Below, piece by piece: positions 10,293 through 20,334 of a stretch of DNA of 64,000 nt. Positions within the stretch are counted from its first letter, which is position 1; each line of letters starts with the position of its first letter. A program made the translations under genes and the position numbers. Source of the DNA: Hepsetus odoe (Eukaryota; Chordata; Actinopteri; Characiformes; Hepsetidae); the NCBI GenBank assembly GCA_017165825.1, contig CM029386.1, forward strand, positions 4,221,729-4,285,728, read 5' to 3'. The notes beneath the pieces are model-generated. The model saw nothing but the letters and a program-made list of their open reading frames with translations, did not search any database and was not told where the DNA came from.

Positions 10293-10848
10293 ACACACAC
10301 ACAGAGACACCATTAGCATTACTGAAAGTGATTGAATGGAAGGAGTATGAGAATTATGTTGAATTGAGTTCATGTGTTGAGGTTTTTGTTCTTGTATTTG
10401 GTGCTTTTTAAAGTGCTCACTGTAGGAAAAGGCAGGAGGTGTGTAGTAGTTGGAAAGTTTTTGATCAGAAGGAAAAGAGTGTCTGTTATCTACATCTACA
10501 CTCATCTTTTGTCTTGACAGCAGTGTAGAAATATATTGTTTAATGGGGTCTGCGTTTGTTATTTTTCAGTAAATTACATTTTGTTACATTTTGTGACGTT
10601 ATTAGAACTCACTCACTGTTGCTATTGGTTACACAGCTACAGAGAATTAACATGTTTATACAAGAAAGATGATTAAATACATTTTAAAATAATAAAGCTT
10701 TCTCTCTCATTTACTCAGTACAGTCTTTCCGTAGCACAGTTACACACACATACCCACAAAAACACACCCAAAAATGCAGACTCTAACTCAGTGTTTTTGT
10801 ACAGTGGACAACTGAACACACACACACACACACACCCATTGTTGATAC
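10293..10848 (-). other. NLR intron sequence
   Basis: Intronic sequence with short (CA)n tracts near 10740 and 10820. The second tract lies directly behind the LRR exon donor. Confidence 0.4.
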
Positions 10849-11022
10849 CTGAGTGAGCTGAGTGAGCAGTGTGGATCCTCCAGTTGAGCAGAGAGCAGCT
10901 TCACTCCTGTCTCTCCTGGGTGGTTGTAGGTCAGATCCAGTTCTTTCAGGTGGGAGGGGTTTGAACTGAGAGCTGAATCCAGAGAAGAACAGCCTTCAGC
11001 TGTGATCATACAACCAGATAAT
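10849..11022 (-). CDS. NLR LRR exon, intact
   Basis: A 174-bp exon (58 codons, starting with one base and ending with two) encodes a pair of NLR-type leucine-rich repeats (GCMITAEGCSSLDSALSSN ... LKELDLTYNHPGETGVKLL). The acceptor is a cag after a long (CT)n tract; the donor is GTATCA. This is the most 3' LRR before the linker exon in the minus-strand gene. No frameshift or stop is present. Near-identical sequence occurs at 50669-50842 on the other strand. Confidence 0.88.
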
Positions 11023-11023
11023 C

Positions 11024-11064
<41 letters not shown>
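11023..11064. repeat. (GA)n microsatellite forming the polypyrimidine tract
   Basis: About 20 GA units lie directly upstream (minus strand) of the LRR exon, so the CT-rich strand is the 3' splice-site tract. Confidence 0.85.
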
Positions 11065-11069
<5 letters not shown>

Positions 11070-11170
11070 TTATCCTTTCAGGAATGAAAACAGAATCCTC
11101 ACCTGAGTGTCTCCAGTTTATAGAGTGAACTTATTATTTATCTTTAGTGATGAAGTGAGAGAGATCTGAC

Positions 11171-11617
11171 CTGAGTGTCTCCAGTTTACAGTTTGAACTC
11201 TTCAGTCCACCAGAGAGCATGTAACGGTCCGGTGCCAGTAGAGGGCTCCCTGCTCTGATTGTGCACACCTGGGCTTGGGTGCCAGGTGTGTCTCATCGGG
11301 GGCTGGCGTTATAAGCCCCAGTGAATCAGAGCAGGGCGCAGGTCATTCTGTGTGCGCACTGTGATTCTTTGTTATGTTTTACACCTGTTACGTTTAGCTT
11401 TGAGTTCTGTGCACGTTATACGTCATTAAAGTTCAGTACGAAGCTCTCGGCTCTGCGTTGGCTTCCAGCCCTCAACACCACACTGTGACAGAGCAGCTCC
11501 ACTCTTGAATCCTGCAGGTCAGTGTTACTGAGGTCCAGATCTTTCAGGGAGTTTTCCAGATTTAAAACTGATCCCAGATTTTCACACGTCTTTACACCAA
11601 GATTACACAAAGACAGT
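11171..11617 (-). pseudogene. NLR LRR exon split by an LTR insertion
   Basis: Removing 271 bp of LTR and one 5-bp target duplication leaves exactly 171 bp with a good acceptor (tttacag) and donor (GTCAGA). The 5' piece encodes LSLCNLGVKTCENLGSVL ... LKDLDLSNTDLQDSRVELL; the 3' piece encodes SSNCKLETLR. The open frame runs into the LTR and terminates, so this exon is disabled unless skipped. All LRR exons here share the same phase, so skipping would preserve the frame. Fragments of a further LRR exon end lie at about 11100-11134. Confidence 0.88.
11220..11490 (+). mobile_element. Solo LTR (271 bp) within an LRR exon
   Basis: The ends are TGTAACGG and TGTGACA, with a perfect GAGCA duplication (11215-11219 and 11491-11495). 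It contains a TATA-like gttataagcc and an ATTAAAGTTCAG signal. The related LTR at 63552-63837 shares the interior. Confidence 0.92.
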
Positions 11618-11926
11618 CTGTAAAGAGAGAGTAAATATAAAACATCTAGAGATAGATAAAGAATAAGAAGTTATTTCTATTATGCTGATAGAAAACTGGT
11701 AACGATTTTGTAAGAGAAAGAAAGAGCAGAAATCTACTAACAGCTGTTTTAAACTTTTCATACTTCATTTTAAATCTTTCATTTATGGCACATCTTATTT
11801 ACTGAAATACATTTAGATAAAACAGCTTAGAATTTTGATTTGACTATCTCAGCTGGATCCCAACCATGACCACGCTAGTGTCCCAGACCCACCTCCCTGT
11901 CTCATCCCTGTGTTCTGCTAGTCCTC

Positions 11927-12109
11927 TCACTGCTCATCCTGCACCTTCTCAGAGTTGGTGAAGGAGTCTCCACTCTCTCGTCTGGAACAGTCCTGCCACT
12001 TGGAGCTCATACAGTCTCTGCATAGTGCTTGGAATTGCCCATCATCCTCATTATGTACACAGTGATTCCAGATCTCATCACTTAATTTATCATGCTTCTC
12101 TTCCTTCAA
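11927..12109 (-). other. Short unidentified ORF, copy 1
   Basis: A 60-codon frame (MKEEKHDKLSDEIWNHCVHN ...) is preserved with a few substitutions at 27771-27953. I do not recognise it. Preservation over such a recent duplication is weak evidence for function. Confidence 0.3.
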
Positions 12110-12762
12110 TCCCTTCTATCTAATCATCTGAGAACTCTGAACATGGACGCACACCACATTCAGACTCTGAATATCAACCTGTGGTGTTCAGCCCAAGTTG
12201 AGCCCCTATAAACATCTGTTCAATAACTAACTTTCAAATTTATTGAACCTCTCCTGTCTTGATGAAATCCTGTCTTTATATATTTTTTAATATAATGTAT
12301 ATATTATACATTATACATAGTGTATATATTATACATTATACATAATGTATATATTATACATTTATAATTATATATAACTTTATATAATGAAGAAGAGCAC
12401 TGTGTGTGTGTGTGAACTGTATGAAATATAACATGTGCAGCACAGCTCTAGTGTTGCACACTGACCAGGGTGTTTCTCTGGCTTTGAACAAATCTTCCTC
12501 CACACTACAGTTTAATGAAACAAAAAGCTAAACTCAGTGTTTACTCAACACTTGTCCAATTCTCAAACTTCTGCATGGATTTGTTGTGTTGTTATGACAA
12601 GGTTGTTGGAAATGGACTGTTTGGTCACTGAATTCTAGTTTTACATATTTAGTTTCAACATATTCAGTTTCAACATCTGCCTAAATTGTTGGCCCAACTT
12701 AAATAAAGCCTGATTATCTTATTAACACAGACCCTGGGATTTTTATCCTTTCAGGAATTAAC

Positions 12763-12925
12763 ACTCTTCAGTTTAAACTCTTCAGTCCAGCAGAGAGCAG
12801 CTCCACTCCTAAATCCTGCAGGTCATTGTTACTGAGGTCCAGATATTTCAGGGAGTTATTCAAATTTAAAACGGATCCCAGACTTACACACGTCTTTACT
12901 TCAAGAATGCAGCCAGACAGTTTAT
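12763..12925 (-). pseudogene. Degraded NLR LRR exon, copy 1
   Basis: This is the counterpart of the intact exon at 29017-29187. The acceptor AG has become AA (the minus strand reads tttataaactg instead of tttatagactg). A deletion removes the 3' end and the splice donor. The exon is not usable. Confidence 0.8.
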
Positions 12926-13020
12926 AAAGAGAGTAAATATAAAATATCTAGAGATAGATTTCTGAAAAGAATACGAAGGTATCTCTATCATGTAAAAATA
13001 ATGTCAAAATAGCATAGTAG

Positions 13021-13275
13021 CATGCCCAGCCATGCCCATGGTCTCGGACTACAGAATTCTAGGTTCAGATTTCTATCCAACCACTCATTAATCACATCCA
13101 GTCCTCCTCACCTGGCCTGCCAGGTATTTAAGGTTTGTCAGTCTGACCCAGCTTTGCTTGTTCACTGTTTGCGTATCTGCTTTGACTTGTTTCTCTCAAC
13201 CTTATCTAGTTAAGATTACCCTGAAGTCTGCCAAGTGCTTGTGCCTCTATTTCCTTGCAAACACGGCAGAGTTTT
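13021..13275 (+). mobile_element. Solo LTR-like sequence (gypsy chromovirus type), copy 1
   Basis: The stretch has a TATA-like ggtatttaagg and an end (cctgaagtctgccaagtgct ... tttccttgcaaacacggca) that resembles the LTR behind the chromovirus at 56480-56715. It also occurs at 29283-29538, so it predates the duplication. Boundaries are approximate. Confidence 0.5.
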
Positions 13276-13329
13276 TTGACCGAAATCGGAACCCAAAAGA
13301 TGGCAGCTGTAACATTTTTCAAAGAAAAC

Positions 13330-13662
13330 TCAAAGGAAGACAGCCTTGAAATACTGGTAGCAGATCAAGCAGGAAGCCATCAGTAACAGAGTGACAGCTT
13401 TCAGACTTGTGTTTATTGGTAGAGAGATGGTAAAGGCATGGAAACGGAAGGTATCGTTCTTGGCAATGAGACAAAATATTGGATTAATGTAAATATCAAA
13501 GAAGGAGAAAGATGTTTGAATTATATCAGAGGTTGGGATAATCAAATAGAAGGTGTTCCCACTGGACCATGACTGCTGGAACTCCTCATTAAACTGGTTC
13601 ACTGCATTTTTTGACTGGTTTCTGAATGAGAAAAAAATTCTGGACTCAGGCTCACACTTCAA
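13330..13662 (-). other. Unidentified membrane-protein-like ORF, copy 1
   Basis: A 110-codon open frame has a hydrophobic stretch (NTSLKAVTLLLMASCLICY) and FNEEFQQSWSSGNTF upstream. The duplicate at 29549-29941 keeps the frame open and extends it, and a decayed third copy lies at 5298-5700 on the other strand. I do not recognise the family. It may be a gene fragment caught in the repeat landscape. Confidence 0.35.
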
Positions 13663-13835
13663 CTCTCCACGACAAACACAAATCTGTTAACAGCTGTTTT
13701 ACACATCATACTTTACTTTTAAATCTTTCATTTATGGCACATCTGCTTATTTTCTGAAATATATTATTTACTGAACTTCATTAAGACTAAACAGCTCACA
13801 ATTGTGATTTGATAATCTTGTCATTTGAATATATT

Positions 13836-14406
13836 TGTGACAGTAAGCAGCTCTGCTCTGATTGAGTAAACCTGTGCTCACTTGGTGTAATGGTGGCGGG
13901 GTGCAGGGAGGACGCCAATGCTGAGCCAGGGGATCGTAACCTAAATTTATTAACTATATTAACAAAACAAAACCAAGGACTGCAGTTCTAACTAAAATCA
14001 AGGAACTGTAGCCTAAACCAAGATACCAAGTTACCAAAACCACCACAGAGTGTGTAGGCTGAGCCTAACTAATGAGCCGCGCTCTGTTCTGACTCATCGG
14101 GGCTTAAATAGTCAGCCCCAATGAGGCACACCTGTGCCTTCATTAGCTCAGGTGTGCTCAGTCAGAACAGAGCGCCCTCTATCGTGCTCAAAACACCTCA
14201 TCCGTAACACTTGGGTAACAGGTGAGTATCATTGGGGGGCTGGCTTTATTAGACCCAATGAGTCAGAGCAGAGTGTTGATCATTGAGTTTCTGTTTTGTG
14301 TTTATTTGGTTTCTGAGTTCTGTGCACATTGCGTTTTTTTAATAAAGTTAAGTACGAAGCTCCCAGCTATGCATTGATGTCCAGCCCACAAACCCCAGCA
14401 TTTACA
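13836..14406 (+). mobile_element. Older LTR plus nested younger LTR, copy 1
   Basis: An LTR starting TGTGACAG and ending TTTACA is followed directly by gaaatgaccggcc. It contains a TATA-like ctttattagacc (ctttataagcc in copy 2) and AATAAAGTTAAG. It is interrupted by the LTR at 13886-14209. The duplicate at 30103-30358 has the same LTR without the interruption. Confidence 0.75.
13886..14209 (-). mobile_element. Solo LTR (324 bp), absent from copy 2
   Basis: The ends are TGTAATGG and CCGTAACA, flanked by the duplication CTTGG (13881-13885 and 14210-14214). Copy 2 has the uninterrupted site gctcacttgggtaaca near 30144, so this insertion happened after the segmental duplication. Confidence 0.92.
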
Positions 14407-14700
14407 GAAATGACCGGCCTGCTGAAGATGGGCATTGCATACCAAGAGCTCCATGAGTAACACTTTAGCCCAGGCGCTGTTGTTCACAATGTGTTGGAGA
14501 GAGGGGGTCTTCTAGGGCTGTGTCCAAGCATGTTGGAGTAGGCAGGGTTTCTGGGACTGTTTTCAAGCCTACTGGAGTTGGCGGGGCTTCTGTGACTGTG
14601 TCCGAACCTGGGATGCCAAACCACACCCCACCCGGTGTCCAACCCATTCCTCACCCTGTGGTGGCAGCAGTGTGTATGTCGGCTATTGGGCCATTTGGAT
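14407..14700 (+). pseudogene. Internal remnant of an LTR element, copy 1
   Basis: The sequence after the LTR opens with a short frame starting ATG three bases after the LTR end (MTGLLKMGIAYQELHE then stop). It continues with repeated cctactggagttgg-type motifs. No second LTR is found. Duplicate: 30359-30710. Confidence 0.5.
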
Positions 14701-15357
14701 TTATAATTTACGGGTATTACGTAAGATTTATGTAATCTTTCTATAAATGGATCATAAAGTTTGTTGCTGTTGTTCATGTGAGTGTGTTAAACAACTTCCT
14801 GCTTGTGTCGTTCTTCAGTGATTTGTGAGAGGAAGAGTTTAAAAACACAACACAGAAGAAAAATGTACTGGCAGCAGGTTTGTTGATGGAGCTGTTAATG
14901 TCCATTGGTACATTATAGTTTTGGAGTGAAGTGTAGAGTTCAGCTACATAAGTTCAATACTTTGATACAAGTACAGCTGAACTGACCAGCTCTAAAAACA
15001 CCTACTGACCTGCGCCACAGTCATTTTAATGGGACATTCTGTGTCCCTTTGTAACTTCACATTGATTCCTAGACAGTTTTATCATCACTGTTCTTTCAGG
15101 GAGTCAAAGTTTTGTGAGAGCAGCTTCCGGCTGTGGATAAAACTTTCAAAAAGTTTTTTGAAACTCCTGCATGCATTTGTGTTTTTATGACAAACTTGTA
15201 GGAAATTGACTTTATTTGGTTACTGAATTCTAATTTTACACACCTAGTTTCAACACCTGCCTAAATTATAGAGCAACATATATAAGGCCTGAGTATGTTA
15301 GTAACACAGATTACTGTGACTTTTATCCTTTCAGGAATGAACACAAAGAATCCTCAC
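14701..15357 (-). other. NLR intron, copy 1
   Basis: No gene is seen. Relative to copy 2 (31145-31385) about 240 bp is missing here. Confidence 0.45.
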
Positions 15358-15531
15358 CTGAGAGTCTCCAGTTTACAGTGTGAACTCTTCAGTCCAGCAG
15401 AGAGCAGCTCCACTCCTGAATCCTTCAGGCCAGTGTTACTGAGGTCCAGCTCTATTAGCGGTGAGTTTATTGATTTCAGAGCAGAACAGAGAGTTTCACA
15501 GGAGTTCCTACTGAGTTTATGTTCAGCAAGT
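15358..15531 (-). CDS. NLR LRR exon 1, copy 1
   Basis: A 174-bp exon is bounded by a tttacag-type acceptor and a GTGAGG donor. It encodes LAEHKLSRNSCETLCSALKS ... LIELDLSNTGLKDSGVELLS ... CKLETLR, the first LRR module after the NACHT exon. It is intact and in the shared phase (one base in, two bases out). Its duplicate is 31587-31760. Confidence 0.85.
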
Positions 15532-16137
15532 CTGTAAAAGAAGTAAATACAGAACAAAGTACAATTAAAACAGGAAATGAGGAATTAAGCCTTCTAGAAA
15601 CATATTTCATAAAAATATTAAATCAAACTCATCTAAAATTAATATATAACTATATTAATGTTATCAGTTTAATTGATCAGGAGCAGTTTTGTTAGGCTGT
15701 AATTTCAGATTTTTTTTAATTTTCTGTATAAATGTGACCACAACCATCACAGTTCTAAAAACAGATAAAGAATATTTGATTAATAAATCTGAAGAAAATA
15801 TTATATTTGGCTATTTGTTGTTTATAAAGCTTAGATTTTGACTCAGACATTTCAGAACACCAACCTTTTTCTCTTTTAAAAATTATCTTGTGAAATGACT
15901 TTATGTTTAGAGTTGTATAGAGTTGTAATGTGACGCACTTTCTCTTGAAATTCAGTTCATCTGATATTTTTCTTTAGAATTACAAAATTCTAGAATTAAT
16001 TGACGTAGCAAAACAGGTCCAAACCCTGACATGACCACTACGTTTCACAGAATTTTACACTGAAATGAAATGTTTTACTTTATAATACATGCAACATCAC
16101 CATTCAAATATTAAAACCCTTTTGGTGAAATACTCAC
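15532..16137 (-). other. NLR intron, copy 1
   Basis: AT-rich intron. Copy 2 carries a solo LTR in the corresponding place (31974-32294); here the empty site reads gaccacaaccatcac near 15737. Confidence 0.6.
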
Positions 16138-18186
16138 ATAGCCTTCCTGCAGTTGCTCACAGCTGGGATCAGTCTCAAATAACCATACTCAAATGTGTTG
16201 TAATTCTTCAGGTTCAGTTCATCCATCACCTCCTCTGAGCTCAGAATCATGTAGGCCAGTGCTAAACACTCTCCAGCAGAGAGTTTCTTGCCTGAGTGTT
16301 TTGTTGATTTTAGATATTCCTGAACTTCACTAGATAAGGACTGGTCCTTCATTTCAGTGAGACAGAGGAACAGATTAATAGATTGGTCAGACAGAAGATC
16401 CTGTGTTTGTATTTTGTCTTTGATGTATTTGACTATTTTCTTGCTGCTCTCTGAGCTTCTCACTGTTTCTGTCAGAATGACTCGTAAGAGCTGCTGATTG
16501 GATTCCAGTGAGATTCCCAAAAGAAAATGGAGAAATAGGTCCAGATGTCCGCTCTCACTGTAAGACTTTGATCATCACTCCCACTAGCAGTACTTCCAGT
16601 AAAACACTCTCAGACCACTTTGAATCCCAAGGATTAAAAACCTGTAGTTCCTCCATGTTTTTGCTCACAAAGCAGTAAAACAAAGAGAGCAGCTAGAAAC
16701 TCCTGAAAGCTCAGATGCACAAAGCAGTAGACCTTCCTCTGATAAAGCACAGATTCTTCTCTGAAGATCTCAGTGCAGAGCCCAGAATACACAAAGGCTT
16801 CAGTGACATCAATCTCACACTCCTTCAGGTCTTCTTCATAGAACATCACGTTGCTCTTCATCAGCTGTTTGAAAGCCAGTTCAGCCAGTTTCAGGAGCAC
16901 CTTTCTGTTAGATTCCTGAAGTTCCTTTGGACTGCTCTCATTTTTTCCCTCATACTTTTCATTTTTCATGATTGTCTGAGTGCCCAGAAAGTGCGAGTAC
17001 ATTTCAGTCAGAGTTTTAGGAATTTCTGTTTTGTGTTGTGTCAAGATTTGCTGAAGCACAGTGGCTGAGATCCAACAGAAGACTGGAATGTGGCACATGA
17101 TGTGGAGGCTCCTTGCTGTCTTAATGTGGGAGATGATGCTGTTGGCTTGGTCTGGGTCTGAAATTCTCTTCCTGAAATACTCCTCCTTCTGTGGGTCATT
17201 GAATCCCTGAATTTCAGTCACCCGGTCAATGTAGTAGGGAGGAATCTGATTGGCTGCTGCTGGTTGAGAGGTTATCCAGATGAGAGCTGATGGAAGAAGT
17301 TCTCCTTTGATGAGGTTTGTCATCAACACATCCACTGATGACACTGTGTTTATGTCAGACACTCTGTCACACTGTATAAAGTTCAGTGCAATTCTGCTTT
17401 CATCCAGACCATTGAAAATGAACACACATTTACACTCGTCATAAACCTCTGGATCCAGGTCTATAAACTCAGGATGGAAGTCACACAGAAGTCCATGAAG
17501 ACTGTACTGATCATCTTTAATCAGGTTTAGCTCCCGGAATGGAAGCACTACCATCAGATCTACATCCTGATTGGCTTTTCCTTCAGACCAGTCCAGAATG
17601 AACTTCTGCACAGAGACAGATTTTCCTATTCCAGCAATGCCTTTAGTCAGCACGCTTCTGAGCTTTCGTACTTCTAATTCTCCATTACGTCTTTCTCCTG
17701 TACTTTGCTGGACAGGTCTGAAGATATCTAAGCAGTTTATTGATGTTTCTTGTAAGCGCTGGTTCCAGCAATTTTTTTTCCATCTTTAAAATTTCATGTT
17801 CTTCATTCACTCTTTCACTCTCTCCCTCCATGATGTACAGTTGAGTGTAAATCCTGTTCAGTAGCGTTTTATTCTCTTGTGTTTTCAATCCCTCAAATAA
17901 GCTCTCGTACCTGATCTTCATGCTGGCTTTATGTCTTTCTGAGACTCTGTGTAGGACACAGTAACTCTGCTCCATGGACATGTCCATGTGTGGTAATGTA
18001 ATAGGACGAGTTTTGGATCTTTTTCTGCAGTGAGGACAGGCAAAGTCTCCTGTCTGAGCAGACTTGTTCCAGTAGCTGTCGATGCACTGTCTACAGAAAG
18101 TGTGTCCACAGGTGATCGAGACTGTCTGAATCTGCTCACATACTCCACATCTGGACTGATCCTGGGTCAGCAGAACCCTCCCAGAA
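16138..18186 (-). pseudogene. RING-FISNA-NACHT exon, copy 1 (frameshifted)
   Basis: This is the large NLR exon, with acceptor ttttctctag before 18186 and donor GTGAGT after 16138. It encodes a RING finger (about 18147-18017), FISNA, then NACHT with the P-loop GIAGIGKS. Comparison with copy 2 shows a 6-bp loss in the RING (Asp-Pro before VSITCGH), one extra base at 17770-17771, a 2-bp loss near 16676-16682 and a 2-bp loss near 16560-16566. The Walker B aspartate is Asn (FIFNGLDE) and the ITSR arginine is Gln. The summed indels restore frame only after two long out-of-frame stretches with stops. It is a pseudogene if the assembly is right. The family senses microbial or stress signals through ATP-driven oligomerisation. 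Confidence 0.92.
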
Positions 18187-18849
18187 CTAGAGAAAAGAAA
18201 AAGAATGGAAGAGCCAAATTAACTATATGTTAGTTAATAAGTAAGCCATTACATGTCATTACGACACTTACAGTAAATGTTTTTTCATCAATTTTCAGCT
18301 CTTGCTAAAATCAATAAAAGCACTGATATTTGCAATGACAGTGAGAGTTCATCATGTAGATTTTCACACTCACATTGTGAAAAAAAAACAAAACAAAACA
18401 TGATGACTGGTCCACTCCTATGTTTATTTAAACTGTAAAAGTTCCAACTTTTATTAAAAATCTTTTTTTCTGCTTAAATTTAATTGTAGCACGGTTTCAA
18501 TTATTAGCACCCCGATATTAAACTGTGTGATCTCAGATTCCTAAAGTGATCTTTTTGACACATTTTAATTGTGATGAGTTCTAACTTTCTATTTCAGTTT
18601 GCTGTTACAATCAGAATATTTTAGGACACTCCACATGCTCCTTCTGTTATATTCAGAGTAATGCAAAGCATTAAAATCTTTGTAATAATGCAATTTGATC
18701 AAGGCTGTATTCGCCAGTCAAACAATGTCTCAAACAGTAAAAGAAAGAAAGAGCTCACTGTCATTAGTGAACACTGTTCTTATGAAGGCATGAACTTGTT
18801 CTGCAGTTTTGTTTAGGTAAGTGGTTCATGACAAAGCAACATTGACATT
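18187..18849 (-). other. NLR intron 1, copy 1
   Basis: AT-rich intron between the first coding exon and the RING exon. No gene is seen. The duplicate is 34748-35410. Confidence 0.5.
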
Positions 18850-19215
18850 AATGTCAGTAACCAATGTTCCCAGCAGATCTTTGCCCAGTTTTTCCCATAA
18901 TACACCCTGATGCTCTCTCTTCTCCAGGTAACTATGTGCATCAACCTGGCAGTCCATGTGAGGATCCATTAGACCAGGCCATATTCTTCCATTGCTCCAC
19001 AATGCAGTTCTGTTGCTCACGAGCCTATTGTATGTATTTCTGGTGGAGAACAAGGATCAGAATGGACATTCTGATTGGTTGCCAAATATGAAGCAAACTA
19101 TGTTGCCCTGTGTGTTCTGACACAATTTAATCAAGGCCAGCAATCTGTGCTGCAGTAGCTCTTCTGTGGGATTGGACCAGATGTTTTGAAAATGTTCTTA
19201 TGTTGTGGCTGATCA
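18850..19215 (-). pseudogene. Probable Tc1-like transposon relic, copy 1
   Basis: The minus strand resembles an internally deleted Tc1 element. It has a recognisable segment around the start of the transposase (aaaacatctggtccaatccc, about 19161-19191) and a later segment (atggaagaatatggcctggt, about 18971-18990). There is no open transposase. The duplicate is 35430-35840. Confidence 0.4.
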
Positions 19216-19728
19216 CTATAAATATACCTGTATGTGTGTGTACATTTTAAAATCTTTTCCTCATGTCATATTTCATTATGAACAGCTTTTCATGACAACT
19301 TTAGTCAGGTTATCACACGCTGGTACTGTACTGTTGTAAATAGAAGTAACAGATGCTGGAACTGGAAATGAGCTCCAAGTGGAAGAAAAAGAAAGATTTT
19401 TTTCTGAGAGAGATCCTGCTGTAAACAACTCATAAGTTTGTTTCACCTCTTGTCTGTACTGATTGTTTCATTACTGAAATTCAGAGGAACAAACATTGAC
19501 TTGTTGCTCTTCTGAGAAACACAGCTGGGCTCTGGAGGTTCTGCTCCTCCAAACACAAATTAAACATCAACATTTGAAGACTGACACATCAGAAAATGTC
19601 AAATTCAGATGAGATAAAAAACTCAACATCAATTAGACCTATGATGGTGATATTTCTTCACCTCAAAGACTGATCATTTATTTGTTTGTTTGTGGGTTTA
19701 TTTTGTGAAAGATTATTGATCTTCAGTG
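19216..19728. other. No recognisable gene
   Basis: AT-rich sequence shared with copy 2, within the first intron of the NLR gene on the minus strand. Confidence 0.35.
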
Positions 19729-19875
19729 ATGGACTCTGGAGGGTCTGCTCTGAAAATCTGCCAGCATGAATGGGATGTTACAGAAGATAAAAAGTTAAAA
19801 GTGGACATAAGCCTTGTGATAAGTAGAGAAACACAGAAAAATGGTAATTACTGGTTTCCATTCACTCGTGATTAA
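19729..19875 (+). other. Short conserved ORF, copy 1
   Basis: A 48-residue frame starts MDSGGSALKICQHEWD and ends NYWFPFTRD. It has the same start, stop and length in copy 2 (36338-36484), with four substitutions and no indel. It could be an exon of another gene, antisense to the NLR intron, or chance. I do not recognise it. Confidence 0.3.
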
Positions 19876-20053
19876 ACTTGCTGTTATTCAACATCACATT
19901 ATAAAATAAATCTTATCAAGTTGTGCTTTGCATCCAGGATTTTATGAACTGACATCACCATTGATCTTCCTGTAATTGAAATAAATAACCAGTAAAATGG
20001 AAAAATCAACAAAATGTGCTGTTAATTACTAACAACAGGTTTCAGTCGCTCAC

Positions 20054-20100
20054 TCTGAGTCAGAAGTTTCTCCACCACTGCTGGGATTTTGAGGCTCCAT
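20054..20100 (-). CDS. NLR first coding exon, copy 1
   Basis: The minus strand has an ATG at 20100-20098 followed by EPQNPSSGGETSDS and two spare bases (GA), then a GTGAGC donor. The RING exon begins with one base (T) in phase, giving Asp and an unbroken frame into SGRVLLTQDQSRC. This phase match and the identical arrangement at 36663-36709 are the basis for the start codon. The 47-bp exon is too short for ordinary ORF detection. Confidence 0.72.
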
Positions 20101-20334
20101 TGTGAAGTTTTAACAGTTAAACCTGGAAACAGAAAAACCAGACTTTCTAACTTATTCTTCAGATGAAGAGAATCCATGTACCATCTCACAGCTTCACACT
20201 TTCTTTTCTTTTAACAGTCTCCTCTGCTTTGGAGCTCCAGTTTTGGAAAAATCTCATCATACATTGCTAAAAGGTATTTATCGTAACTGACTCTGAGAGG
20301 AGAGAGGCTGGGAGCAGCTAGCCACAGCAATTGT

